In this document: in pieces, positions 38,650 to 49,449 of the stretch
Position numbering within the stretch: the stretch's first letter is position 1
Layout of the letters: each line of letters starts with the position of its first letter
The notes under the pieces: model-generated
Seen by the model: the letters and a program-made list of their open reading frames with translations, nothing else
What the model was told of the DNA's origin: nothing
The model's database searches: none
Position numbers and translations under genes: made by a program
NCBI GenBank assembly: GCA_936450465.1
Contig: OW388305.1
Coordinates: 36,837,187-36,901,186 of the forward strand
Direction of reading: 5' to 3'
DNA from: Gibbula magus
Taxonomy: Eukaryota > Mollusca > Gastropoda > Trochida > Trochidae
DNA length: 64,000 bases

Positions 38650-38850
38650 TATAAAGAATGAAGAAGAATTGTATGGAACACAACTTCTTAATTCTGTGTT
38701 GGCAACGTTTCAATATATATACTAATGCCGTTGACAAACTAAACAAGACAACGAGTATCAAGGTCGAAACGTTGCCTACACAGAAAAAAGAAGTTGTGTG
38801 TCAATAAAGTTGTTCTTCATTCTTCATCACCTCAACTTCTAGAATGCCCA
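38650..38850. mobile_element. Inverted-repeat element, same family as 24.74 kb
   Basis: Left arm about 38,654-38,715 (ACACAACTTCTTAATTCTG, then GTTGGCAACGTTTC) and right arm about 38,763-38,829 are inverted copies around a spacer of about 48 bp. The right flank CAACTTCTAGAATGCCC is as at 25,095. It sits elsewhere in the unit than the 9.80-kb fragment in copy A, so these were independent insertions. Confidence 0.6.
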
Positions 38851-39759
38851 TCAAATGTGTTAAGACGTTTACAGTAAATAAGTTATATGTGGTTTCAAAT
38901 AAGCAGAAAGTGAGATTCGTTTTCTACTTCGTCCATTCATTAGCAGCAACATTATAAACATAATTTAATGTCTTCATCTATTCCGAATCATCGTCCAAGT
39001 TCAATCACTAGCTTGTGACGAACGCATTTATATTGTTTGTATATTCTTAAATCGACACTGATAAAATAATTGTCGACATTTAGAACATATTGTAAGTAGG
39101 AATATGATTTATAATTGCTTGTTATATCAGCTTGTTATTGTTGATTATCTATGTCGATGATACTTGCCTTACATGTATGTCTGATAAAAAGATTGGTTTG
39201 TTTAAAAAATCTAGCATGATTCATGTTTATCCGAATCCATGTTAAAACACTTATCGTAAAGGACGGCGAAATACGTAGTTAACGTGTATTACTTTACAGC
39301 ACTTCATTAACTTGTATAATGCATAATAAACATTTTCATGAACATAAAATATGTGTATTTTGTAATTTTCAGTTACTACTACTGTTCCATAGTCATATTG
39401 CCCCCCATTATGTTTATTGTTCAATAAAATAGCAAAATAAGTAATATGACTTCATCTTGTTTATTGTGTGCCACAAAAAGGTAAATCTTAGACAGTCTCA
39501 GTCCGACCCTTATGTGTTGACTCAGGTAGTTCCTGCACGTCTTCGGAAGAAGACAATTTGTAATAATTGGTGGCAAGTAGAGTCATAAACAAGGTTTAGA
39601 GATCGTGTGTGAGGTCTCTCATAAACCCTATTTAGTGACTCCGATAAACTGTGTGTTCCTCAAACTAGACTTCCTGGTTTATCGTTCAATCTGAAACTAA
39701 GTGGAGAAACAGTCACTAATAAACAATTCTCTTTTAATCTGAGCAGTCAGGGCCTGGTT

Positions 39760-39806
39760 TATATATATATATATATATATATATAGATATATATATATAT
39801 ATATAT

Positions 39807-39848
<42 letters not shown>

Positions 39849-40168
39849 CATTTGTAAAGCGCCTAATATCCACCTTACAGATGCTCAGTGGCGCTAATAA
39901 AGTGATAATAACTGGAACATATATACACAAAACAGGAATAAGTATCTACTTGTACACAGATAAAAACAAATGGGTTTTAAGCTGAGATTTAATAGAGGTT
40001 TTGAGGAATAGAATTCCATAGTTGTGGGCTGACAAAGGAAAAGGCACGTTCGAAAAGTCGGTTTAGTGATTTTGGTTGAGTCAACAGAGAGTCACTGGAG
40101 GATCTGAGATTTCGTTGAGGTGAGTACGGAGTGATAAGTTCTTTGAGGTAAGAACTTATCGTGTATCA
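39760..40168. mobile_element. TA microsatellite-headed insertion in copy C
   Basis: Copy A reads CCTGGTTTCAATAAACC without interruption. Here CCTGGTTT is followed by about 85 bp of TA repeat (with two TAGA interruptions, 39,760-39,845), then AAAGCGCC...CAGTGGCGCT and about 300 bp, before ATCAATAAACC resumes. The layout fits a minus-oriented retroposon whose 3' simple repeat comes first. I know similar AAGCGC-rich short elements in many marine animals but cannot name this one. Confidence 0.6.
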
Positions 40169-40439
40169 ATATCAATAAACCAATCGAGTATAACGTACAT
40201 AAACACACACACGTTATGTACTCTGAAGTCATGGGTTCCAATTGGAATACAAATAGCAATACTTGACCTTTTTATACAGTTTTCTATTAACTATATGATT
40301 TCATAATTACAGCGAGGTTCATATTAACTATGGCTATTGGCTTGGAAGAGTGTATATGATATATACATTTCTAAAATGACGGTACACACACATTTAGCTG
40401 AACTATGTGCACATATCATTCAAAAGGAGAATCACAGCT

Positions 40440-40750
40440 TTTGTCCTCTGCTTTATTCTGAAGAGGCTTCGGATCAAGAGGTCCGGGGTTCGAATCCCGC
40501 CAAAGCCACGGCAACTTTGTCTGCAGTAGAGAACTGTTCTACACGCAGTAGGGTTTGGGTGCACTGCTACACTGAATTTCAGCGTAGTACCACCCATGGT
40601 TCGCTAGTTCAAGCCGATGCTCGCAGGTTTCACCGCAATGCATAGCCACGTGGCGTTGCGGGCTTTCTCCCGGACATAATACTAATACGATATAAGTGAA
40701 ATACTCTTGAAAGCGGCGTTAAACCCCGAACTCACAACTCACTTATTCTG
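40440..40750 (+). mobile_element. tRNA-derived SINE, mollusc-type tail
   Basis: A perfect Pol III B box, GGTTCGAATCC, lies at 40,487-40,497. No A box is found upstream, so the head is truncated or decayed. The body continues through GCATAGCCACGTGGC and ends GAAAGCGGCGTTAAACCCC, then AACTCACAACTCACTT. That tail is shared, inverted, with 55.03-55.11 kb. I associate GCGGCGTTAAA plus ACTCAC repeats with gastropod SINEs. The 102-codon frame across it is an accident of its higher GC content. Confidence 0.7.
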
Positions 40751-40969
40751 AAGATGAAAGAAGCACTATAAATAATGACTAGATGAATGCTAGAATTTAC
40801 ACAATGTTGCAATAAATCATTCTACATCAATAATAAATCACACTTATTTTCTCCAATTCGAGATGGTTTGTTTCATGTTTTATTCAATCAAATCCATTCT
40901 TGAGGAAGGAAATAGTGAAAATACCACATATCACATGGATATGAATCTTTCGAGAATCCATTGTATTTC

Positions 40970-41115
40970 ATAATATGTCTTTATTTCGGGTCAAAATACA
41001 TCCTGTGCTGCTTTCAAATCAAACTATTCACCCAACTTGCATGTTCATCCAAAATCTCCAAATGTATCACAAGTATTAGTTTCCAATAAAAATCGAGACA
41101 AATCATTATCCATGT
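40970..41115. repeat. Short paralogue of 49.45-49.62 kb
   Basis: CACCCAACTTGCATGTTCAT, then TATCACAAGTATTAGTTTCC and ATTATCCATGTTCAGAAA, parallels CACTCAACTTGCATATTAAT, TATCACAATTACTAGTTTCC and ATTATACATGTGCAGAAA about 8.5 kb downstream. A further weak match joins 43.05-43.40 kb to 52.24-52.43 kb, suggesting a third duplicated segment. Confidence 0.6.
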
Positions 41116-41136
41116 TCAGAAAACGGTTTTTAGGTT

Positions 41137-41840
41137 TTGGGGTTAAGCATGTGGCGAGAACATAACAACACTTGCATGACATTCATGGTAGTTGTGAAAA
41201 AGTGCAACATCAAAAGAATGTTTGAAAATATTTATCATAATTTAAGTGTATGGCATGGCAGTGATATTCAGAGGAGGTGCATAGGTCGGACAGAGCTACT
41301 TCCTTTCACACGTCACACGTGGCCTTCAATGTGTTTGGAGGCCAAACAATTCTGCATATGTGCCATGAAACATCCAGGCTTCAGTTCCGTTTGATGGGGC
41401 TGAGTTATGGTCTGAGAATGAATTGTCCATGACTGTACGCTTGCTGTTGCCATGGTACGGGGAAATCTCAGGACATCATTGCCCCTGTCCTCGTACATCA
41501 ATTTGACTGTCGTGCATTAGCATCTAGCCCTTACTCATGGATGATAATGCTCGACCTCAACGTCCCCGTTGTTTGAAGGAGTGCACAATTCCATCACCAA
41601 ACTCCCCTAGCCTGCTATGAGTTAAATTTGAATCCCTTGGACCATGTATTGGAGATCATTTGACGTATTATCCAAAGAATGAAACTCCAGCCAGACACTT
41701 GCTGATTTGCATCGTGAGTGGCAGCTGTTGCCTTTGGAACGAAGTCGTAGACTCACTGGGGGTTTGAGGAGAACAGTCGACAATCTCTACTGACACTTTG
41801 TTGGCGAAATGTCATCTTGAGACCTCAATTGACAATTTCA
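41137..41840 (+). pseudogene. Tc1-like transposase relic 1
   Basis: Several frames, broken by stops and shifts, retain the second half of a Tc1/mariner transposase. In order: VMV and a GN-type segment, then YSWMIMLDLN (degraded DNARPH region), LNLNPLDHVLEII (degraded PDLNPIEHVWD, with the third catalytic acidic position, 41,622-41,660), IQRMKLQPDT and LRRTVDNLY. The order and spacing are characteristic even though the catalytic triad is no longer intact. The 41,137-41,394 frame is only tentatively part of it. No terminal inverted repeats were found. Confidence 0.65.
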
Positions 41841-43213
41841 AACAGAGATGAACTTGCCCTGCAAGGAAAATATCTATCTAATATCTATCTATTTCATAAT
41901 AAACAATGATAGAAGCGATGCAGTACATCAAAGCTGAAACACTGCTAAAAGTTTGCCTCTGAAACACACCATGGTGGAATGACACACAATTCATTCAACA
42001 TAACATCACGTCAGAGCCCTTAACAGTATCATAATGTAAATTAATCTCCCCAAAGACATTATCCTTAAACCTGTTCATTTAACATAGATGTCAGTCCCCT
42101 GATGTGGGTCTACATGTTCCTGTTGATACTAGACCTCAGGAGAGAGTTGTGATGAGCAAGTCCCCCCGACTCAGATAAAAACTGAATCACTAATTGCCCT
42201 GTTCAGACATTGTGCAAGGAACATATCCCTTGAGGCAAATGTATAGGCTTTTACGTACATGTCTGACATATCTAAGATCAAGGGTTTGTGAATATAAAGG
42301 TCTTAAACTATATTGTTTTACTTTTTACTGTCTAATTAAGTTCTTCATAAATATTAGTACCTTATGAACAAGGAAGAGTTTTTTTAGAATCATATTCTAT
42401 TAACATTTTAGAAAACCATTTCCTTCGTTCTGTCATTAATAAAACAACGTGAACTAAGATATCAGAAGAAAAAAAAAAGGCATTTTAATTTTCCAGCCTT
42501 AGGAATAAAATGTTCATCCGCCGTTTGGACAGAACATGCGCACGTTGAATCACGTGGAAGGATTGAACGATTTCAAAGGATGGCTAAATCAAATTAATAA
42601 TAGTTTTGAAAGCTATCACAGCTAAAATCAAACTGAAATGTCGACTAGAAAACGTGTGTTGCCACTCACCTTAATGTATTAAACATGATAATATCATAAT
42701 ACTTAAAATATAAATAAATTTTACAGACATTGGTTTTTAACAAACAAAATCCATGACCATGTTGAATCAGAAATCCAAATAGACATCCATTATCGTCAAT
42801 AACATTCTTTATAAATGCATCTTGTTCAAACATTCGTTTAGCAGCAGAGAGATACTCAATTAATCAATATAAGAAACGAACAATTGTGTTATACGAGTTC
42901 TCTGCTAAGTGAATAATTTCATCAATCAGCTAAAATAATTATTAATATGATATAATTATTTTTTATTTCTATTTATTTCTCTTAGCAAGATATTAACATT
43001 TCAATTCTAAACGTGAAATAACCTCAAATAAATGCTATTGTAAAATGTGAGATGAATGAAACGTATAAACATAGAATATTTGAATCTGGATAATATGCTG
43101 AAGATAAATGTCCACTTCTTGGTTACAATGAAATGAATTCCTTACTTACTTAATGTAAGAATTCATTTTCTAATTTGATACTTTGACCTTTTTACGTTCT
43201 TCTGTAGATATAG
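41840..43213. other. Unassigned spacer
   Basis: No gene seen. ATCTATCTAATATCTATCTA at 41,870 and a poly-A run at about 42,468 are the only simple repeats. Confidence 0.4.
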
Positions 43214-43400
43214 CCAGACGATCTCCATCTCTAGCGATATCTGCTGGGACTGATTCGTAAGTTGATTGGTACAACAAGACGCCATGCATCTTAAGATATA
43301 TCTACTGAGACCAAGTTGATTGGTACAACCAGAAGCCACGCATTTCAAGATATATCTACTGAGACTAATTTGATTTGAACAAAATAAGCATTACACTCGA
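43214..43400. repeat. 54-bp tandem repeat
   Basis: Two full units, 43,259-43,312 and 43,313-43,366 (AAGTTGATTGGTACAAC, then AAGATATATCTACTGAGAC), with partial, more diverged units on each side. The 54-bp period keeps the reading frame, which is why the minus-strand frame shows repeated CTNQL and SRYIL peptides; no protein is inferred. Confidence 0.8.
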
Positions 43401-44470
43401 CTTCTACTGTGCCAATTTAGAAACTACATAAACATTATGGTATAACGGTTTTGTGGTCAAGAAGAAGACATGGATTGGCAAACAAGCCTAGATAGCTTAT
43501 GTAAATGCCGCTGCACAATATATGTATGGTTCACATTTATACATGATGTTTGCACGAACATTGTAAGAAATTATATAGATTTTTCTCGTGGTCAGATATA
43601 CCTCGCAGACAATTATAATAATAGGAATTAAATCGCTTTGATGCAATAATAGATTTATGAAGCGACTGTAGGATATTAATATTCGTTTGATGTTATATTT
43701 TGGACACATGAAAATGTCATAGTCACGTGAGCAGGTACAGGATGCATTATGAGAAATGAAACGATTATATGTATCACTGTTTAAGTCACTGTATCTCAGT
43801 AAGGCGACATTTTGTTATTTGACAAAATCGATTACCAAAACTTAATTGAACACGGAATGAGTATTAAATGATGGCATGAATAGATTTGTGAATTGTCCAA
43901 CGGAGGGAACATTCGGAACATTTGAAGGAAGATTGTTCGACACTTTTATTGTATCGAGAAAAAACGAATTTGCATAATTAGTAGTTTTGCATCTTGTAGT
44001 CTGAGATTGAAATAGTTATTGTCAGATACATTTTCGGGAATAAGATCACAAAGATAATCTTGAATAATATGATTTGCCCTTTTATAAAATAAAGTTGGTT
44101 TGGCATTTTCTCTTCTTTTAGCTAAGGAGGTCTGATTTGTCTCGGCATATAGTTTCGGATGACTCGTACCCCTAACGGCGCCTCATATTGGTTGAAACGC
44201 TTCTAAATGAAGGTGTTTTAGTGACAGAGACTGTGTTGGTACAGTTGTCCCACGTCCCACATATCACGGAAATACTCAAATAGAGGCAAAATAAAGAATT
44301 TGTACATAGTTTCGAGAGTTTTGCGTGCGAATCTGTACTTATAACTTCGTAGGCTATTTACCATGGGAAATATTTTCAATATCATTTCATTAATATTGGA
44401 ATTCCATTGGAGGTTTTCCTGATACCTAAATGTTAATGACTCTGCAGTTCATTTTTGGGGTATCATTCAA

Positions 44471-44630
44471 TAATAGAGAATCTCACCCAAGTGTCTTCTG
44501 ATATCAAATATATCAACACGAGTTGATTAAAGTTACAAATATCCGAGGCTTGCCGAGGATATTTTTACTTTTATCAACGAGTGTTGATATATTTGATATC
44601 AGAAGACACGAGGGTGAGATTCTATTTATC
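44471..44630. mobile_element. Hairpin MITE nested in the minus-strand LINE
   Basis: Arms 44,474-44,545 and about 44,554-44,625 are near-perfect reverse complements (GAATCTCACCC, GTGTCTTCTGATATCAAAT, ATATCAACAC), closing on a small GAGGCTTGCCGA loop. No coding content. Its position between conserved LINE blocks shows it inserted after the LINE. Confidence 0.8.
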
Positions 44631-44639
44631 ATCCAAAAT

Positions 44640-44860
44640 CATTCTTAATTACGTTTCACTGAGAAAGTGTACATCTCTGGCGTCATAGCAGTCACTGCGT
44701 CATAGCAGTGTGATGTCATTACACGATGATGTAAAAGCACTGTGATGTCATGTAGTTGACGGTGACAGGGCATTGTTCAAAATCTACTGTCAAAACGATA
44801 TCTCCTAGGAGATATTGTTTGATCTCACACAAGCGATATCTCCTGTGGAACACAGTTTTG
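44640..44860. other. Short palindrome-rich stretch beside the hairpin
   Basis: Includes an 18-bp perfect palindrome ATATCTCCTAGGAGATAT (44,798-44,815) and repeated GTGATGTCAT and GTCATAGCAGT phrases. GGATGATA occurs both at 44,861 and, inverted, at the hairpin end near 44,627, so this may be part of a longer element. Confidence 0.45.
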
Positions 44861-45449
44861 GATGATAAAGGGAGTTTCATAGAGGGTTCGGATTTGCGTG
44901 AAAATTGGATGGTTTCAGTCTTACTTGGGTACAATTTTACTTGCGATGTTTCTGCCCATTTAGATATTGTATTCAAGTCTGAGTTGAGAGTATATGCACT
45001 CGTAAGTGGATTCCCATCTATCCCTCATGACTTTCATTTCAAAATAATCCCGTTGTACCATACTTCGTCAAATGCGTCACTAATGTATAAATTCTGTACC
45101 ATTATCTAAAGTATAAGCAATAAAGTTGTATAGATATGTCTGTTGATAATTAGTTGAATTTACAACAAATGCATTTCTCAAAGACTTTAAACAAACAAGA
45201 AGTTAATGAAAACGGTCTGTAGTTACACCAATCGTTGATGTTACCTTTCTTATGAATAGAGGACAGTTTCCAAATATCAGGGCTGTCTTAAGTGATTTGT
45301 TGAAAATAATAGTTAGGGGTCATGCTATTGATGTCGGTATTAAGCATAAAGTTTGCTTCCCTGTACCGTCTGGTCCAGTTGTTTCTGTGGTGTTTAACGA
45401 CAACAGGATATCTTCAACGTCTTGCTAAGTATAATCAAATTAACAATAA

Positions 45450-46780
45450 GTGATTACAGGTGAAGCATTTCCATACCTAACATAACAATATCGACAATAC
45501 TTGTACTTAACTTGGATTAAGATTAAGTCATTTAAAAAAAAGGACTGTAGTCCGATTCCCATTTCAAGTTATTTTCAAGTACATGAATACAATCTATTAT
45601 AACACCATGATTTTTTTATGCACGAAAAATGTATCAATATCACTAGAAATATTTTACTACAATATATTCAATTGAATACAAACAAGTTGCCGAGTACTTG
45701 ACACATCTCTAAAGCAACTTTTATGTGCGTTCCATCGCACTCAACGCATAAGAAACGTCACCACACAACATACACGATGATTCATTCCACGAGTGATACG
45801 CAAGACTGAAACAAAGATGCATCATTTCTTGCAGGAATTATTTATACTGAATGGGGATGCATATTCGTTTATAATGTTAAACATGTCATTTATGGTATCA
45901 TGGTTCAATTTACTTTATCTCACAGTTCCCACATGAATGCATTTTTCTGTAATAAGTGTTTTGCCGTCAATACTTCTTTTTAGATAAGAAAAACACTTCA
46001 GTTCAATTTCAAAAAGTTATTGTTTCCATGGTAACATATATTTCATACCATATATTTCAACAGTTATTTTATTATCATTTCGTTTTCTCTAGCTAAATGA
46101 TATCATTTTGTACAAAGTAAAACTATCTATCAATTGTGTCCAAAACGAGGTTTTGACGCGATAAAGAATACAAACTTTTATTTTGAATAGTTCAACCCAG
46201 TCCTTTGCCTATGAAATAAATTGAATATACTATTTAACTATGGAATGTTTTAATGTTTTGTAATGTTTTGATACATTCACATGACATATCACTTCATCTT
46301 TTTGGCATGGCAATAAACAAAACGGATTGAAAATTACCTTGAATGAGAAGATAAGGAAAGCAGTTTGTGCTGTAAACTTCCGATCAGTAATTTAACTTTA
46401 TTCAACTTGCATTCTGTAATTATTTGAATATATTGTAACAGTTAGGTTCACGTTATGTCTATCAAATACATTTCATAAATCGAAACTTTAGCAAAAGAAC
46501 AAGGCTTTTAAATACATGTTAGAATTGGCTATGTTATTTATTATAAACTCTAGAAATAACAGAATAGTAGTTTGACAATATAATGTGATTTCATCTATGA
46601 CCACATGCATACAATTAGGATTGTGTCCCTTTGTTTTTTAAAACATGCAAAATAAATATTTTAATCAAAAACAATAAAACACATTAGAACCTTAAATAAA
46701 TGATTGATAACTTCTGACAAGAGGGGATTATAAACGACAGATATACTTGCAATTCAAATTGTGAGTAAGTAATGGTAAGG
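45450..46780. other. Unassigned AT-rich spacer
   Basis: No motif-bearing frames. AAGAAACGTCACCACA at about 45,749 resembles the terminal repeat of the MITE at 52.9 kb and could be a solo end. Confidence 0.35.
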
Positions 46781-46791
46781 TTCTTGTTAAC

Positions 46792-46982
46792 CTTGGCAGC
46801 TCCAGTGATCATGTTATGGGAAACGTCTTTACTTTGGATGTAGCCCCCGAAAGGTCTGAGATGCATTAATGAGGCATGTAATTGGAGATATCCTCCAAGA
46901 CGGGGATCATTTGATATATCTTGAAAGGCAAGAGCATTATACACGAAGTCATGTTGCAGGACAAAACAAATTAATCCTGACA
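46792..46982 (-). CDS. Unrecognised possible exon
   Basis: On the minus strand a frame runs open from 47,001 to 46,684. Within it, a 191-nt interval is bounded by TTTCTATCAG (acceptor-like) and CCAAG followed by GTTAAC (donor-like). It would encode LICFVLQHDFVYNALAF, then NDPRLGGYLQLHASLMHL, RPFGGYIQSKDVSHNM and ITGAA. The composition is protein-like and richer in GC than the surroundings, but I recognise no family, and the plus strand also has an open frame here. No neighbouring exon was found. It could be an exon, a pseudo-exon or chance. Confidence 0.2.
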
Positions 46983-47009
46983 CTGATAGAAATACATCCA
47001 TTGACCAGA

Positions 47010-48690
47010 CTCACAGAAGCGGATAAGATAAAACATTTAGAAAGTTCACAATCATTGATGTAATAATATCTAAAGTACCATTCATTCAGAAGTCATTCAG
47101 ACACGTTTCGTACAGTGTTTGCATGCCATTACCTTACTGCACTGGACCAATCAATGCCAACCAAACTTTGCCACTTCTGCTTCAGACACAGTGTCTACAG
47201 AAAGTCGTGATGTGAATTAAAGTTTTACCATTTACATGTGATAAACAAATGTGAGTAAGGCATTATGAATACCACATACAAATGTAACGATTAATTGCTC
47301 AGCATAGGGACTATATTTATACACAGACATTAAAGTACGACTATATCATATAAACTTTAATAATAAAATGTTTAATATGCAAAAACACTTGCTAAAGTGC
47401 CCTTAATAGCTACATAGTCAATTGGAATAAAATCTCATGTAATACCCGAGTCAAGTATTTCTTTGATTTGATGCCATTGAGATAACATTTGGCGTCTAAA
47501 CTGTGTGGATGTTATTGTGACAGTTTGGTACTCTTCTCAGGGAATCTTCTGTGAGCAGAAACCTCACTCTAAACGGCTTTGAAGTTTTAAGATAGTCAAC
47601 ACTTATTCATTCGCATGTGTTTATGATATGGACTTAAATGAAAACATATCAACTCATATATATGAGAGTTTAACAATTTTATTTCAGTAACTGGGTCTTA
47701 TCAAGAAATTATGGATGGATTGATGGATGGATGTGATATACGTATTTGGTCTTATACAGTGTAAATTGGTTTATGGATGCATAGTGGTTTGTCTTACTAG
47801 CTCTTGATGTTACTGTAGGAACATCTGCAGCTGCGTGACAAACTAAAGATATATGGAAGAAAGATTTACATACGTTGTAGTCCATAGTATGTTAAAATAT
47901 GTAATGAGATAAATGATACCGTCATGGTTAAGAATTGTCCTTGACTTTCGAAGAATAATACCCCTAAAGTATAACGTCATAACGGTTTCCTGTTATTGAT
48001 TCACAGTGTTTAGAAACTAGTAAGATTGATCTTTGCCATTACTTGGATCAGTTTTGAAAATTTGTTGTCATCACAACAGTTTCTCTCATTTTACGTTGGA
48101 GAGTAATAAACAGAATACTGAACTCGCTGTCAGGAACTACTATCATGAAGTGAAAAGGTTTAGTAAAGAAAATGTAGTTTGTTACCTGAGCATTAACATT
48201 TTAATAAAACTACTATTCTACAATGTGATTAATTATATTAATGATATAAATTCAGTATCTTACAGCCTTTGATTTTGAAATTACACAATGGTTAAAGTTG
48301 TATTCACAAACATGTCCCAAACCTTATATGTACAATGTTCGTGTTAGTCTTTAACATTATATAATTGAATAAAATAGGACCTCATCGTTTTCGCGTGTTG
48401 TTTTCAATTTTAAATATTGTAGTAAATACAGTAACACAATTTCAAAGAAAAATAATTCTCAGATCGCAATGAGCACATCAGTGATCCTGTCTACTCTTGA
48501 AATATCATTCCTGACAGTTTCTAAATGAAATAACCTCTTTCACTCTCACGATCACGCCAAATACGTTTTTAATTTACGTGTAAACGTGAATGTCACGTGT
48601 TACTAAATGAAGGTATTTATGTTTACTGTACTGTAGGCCATGGGAGCCTCAAAAGAAATGAAATTCTATTCTGTTCGAGCTCTGTAATGT
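47010..48690. other. Unassigned spacer
   Basis: No supported gene. GATGGATTGATGGATGGATG at 47,713 is a short simple repeat. The 79-codon frame at 48,033 is unrecognised. Confidence 0.35.
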
Positions 48691-48920
48691 AATGGAGGAA
48701 ATCTATAAACCAACCAGTACCATGAGCAAAACTGCAGCATTGACATTGCAACAATGTTTTCTTATGAACATTGGGAATTCTTGTCAAATTTACTTTGTTG
48801 CGTAAACATGTTTTTGTATTACATCATCTTCTGACATGATTTCCATGTGTGTGAAATAATACTCCTAGCTATATTGACATCTTATACCTAAGAAATTTCC
48901 CTTGAAACAAGAGCATAAAG
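48690..48920. repeat. Diverged module N relative
   Basis: TTTTCTTATGAACATTGGGAATTCTTGTCA (given in overlapping parts: TTTTCTTATGAACATTGGG, GGGAATTCTTGTCAAA, TTTACTTTG, then TTACATCATC) parallels TTTTCTGTTGAGCCGTGGG, GGGAATGTTTGTCAA, TTCACTTTG and TTACATCACC of N1. It suggests an older duplicate outside A and C. Confidence 0.45.
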
Positions 48921-49186
48921 TTCTTGTTTGACCTTGTCTGTATAATGTTGTTATTATTATATTATTATTCTTTAAAGGTCAATATTTTTCTGATAATCTG
49001 ACAATTATTCATGCAGCATTTTATTTCTGCTGAATCAAAATGAAAAACTGCATCAAAACACGTGAACAAACTGATTTAACTTTTAGAGATATTGCAAGGC
49101 ATATCATGTCATTATCATTTATTATAACCACGATAAGTGCAATTAATGACATAAACCTTTACTTTTACGATGGCATAACTCCATTT

Positions 49187-49210
49187 TCAGCTCAGCTCAG
49201 CTCAGCTCAG
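49187..49210 (+). repeat. CAGCT pentanucleotide microsatellite
   Basis: TCAGC repeated almost five times, close to a GACCGACAGACAGACA tract at 49,247-49,261. Confidence 0.9.
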
Positions 49211-49449
49211 GGAATGTCTCTCAAATCCTATTTTCTCATGACTCAGACCGACAGACAGACATAATTTTGTTCAATTTTATTGAATTTTATTTCAAGGCCT
49301 CAGATCTATACAGCATACATGAAAGTTTTGACAAATGGAATTCATAATCTTAGCTTTAAAGGAATATTTATGACATTTAAATCAAAATGTTTTCATTATT
49401 TTGCTGATATATTTCCCTATTTGTTTAAAGATACATCCATTGTGTGTCA

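Larger units (their letters stand above)
28738..40430. repeat. Segmental duplication, copy C
   Basis: Collinear with copy A, and about 1 kb longer because of insertions: a foldback element (33.16-34.17 kb), the block at 34.9-35.8 kb, an inverted-repeat element (38.65 kb) and a microsatellite-headed element (39.76-40.17 kb). It also lost the reverse-transcriptase core of the shared LINE and the palindrome array seen in A. The right edge is near the SINE at 40.44 kb, which may itself interrupt it. Confidence 0.85.
43850..45450 (-). pseudogene. CR1/L2-like LINE, decayed, minus strand
   Basis: Reverse-complement frames, linked only through shifts, give three parts of one reverse transcriptase. 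About 45,430-45,150: DVEDILLSLNTTETTGPDG, then IIFNKSLKT and a decayed YRP-type region. About 45,000-44,870: LNSDLNTISKWAE, then PSKTETIQFSRK. About 44,450-43,855: MVNSLRSYKYRFARKTLE, MYKFFILPLFEY, GAVRGTSHPKLYAE, LAKRRENAKPTLFYKRA and NNLPSNVPNV. The last part is open for some 75 codons (about 44,182-43,960). It is a 5'-truncated, frameshifted copy. A hairpin element separates the middle and last parts. The exact clade needs a tree. Confidence 0.8.

Noticed and set aside
40337..40645. 102-codon plus-strand gene
   Set aside because: It runs through a SINE with a Pol III B box.
44756..45109. 117-codon plus-strand gene
   Set aside because: It is the antisense shadow of the minus-strand LINE reverse transcriptase.
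46869..47063. Plus-strand 64-codon gene
   Set aside because: No splice signals or motif; the opposite strand is slightly better supported, and both remain doubtful.
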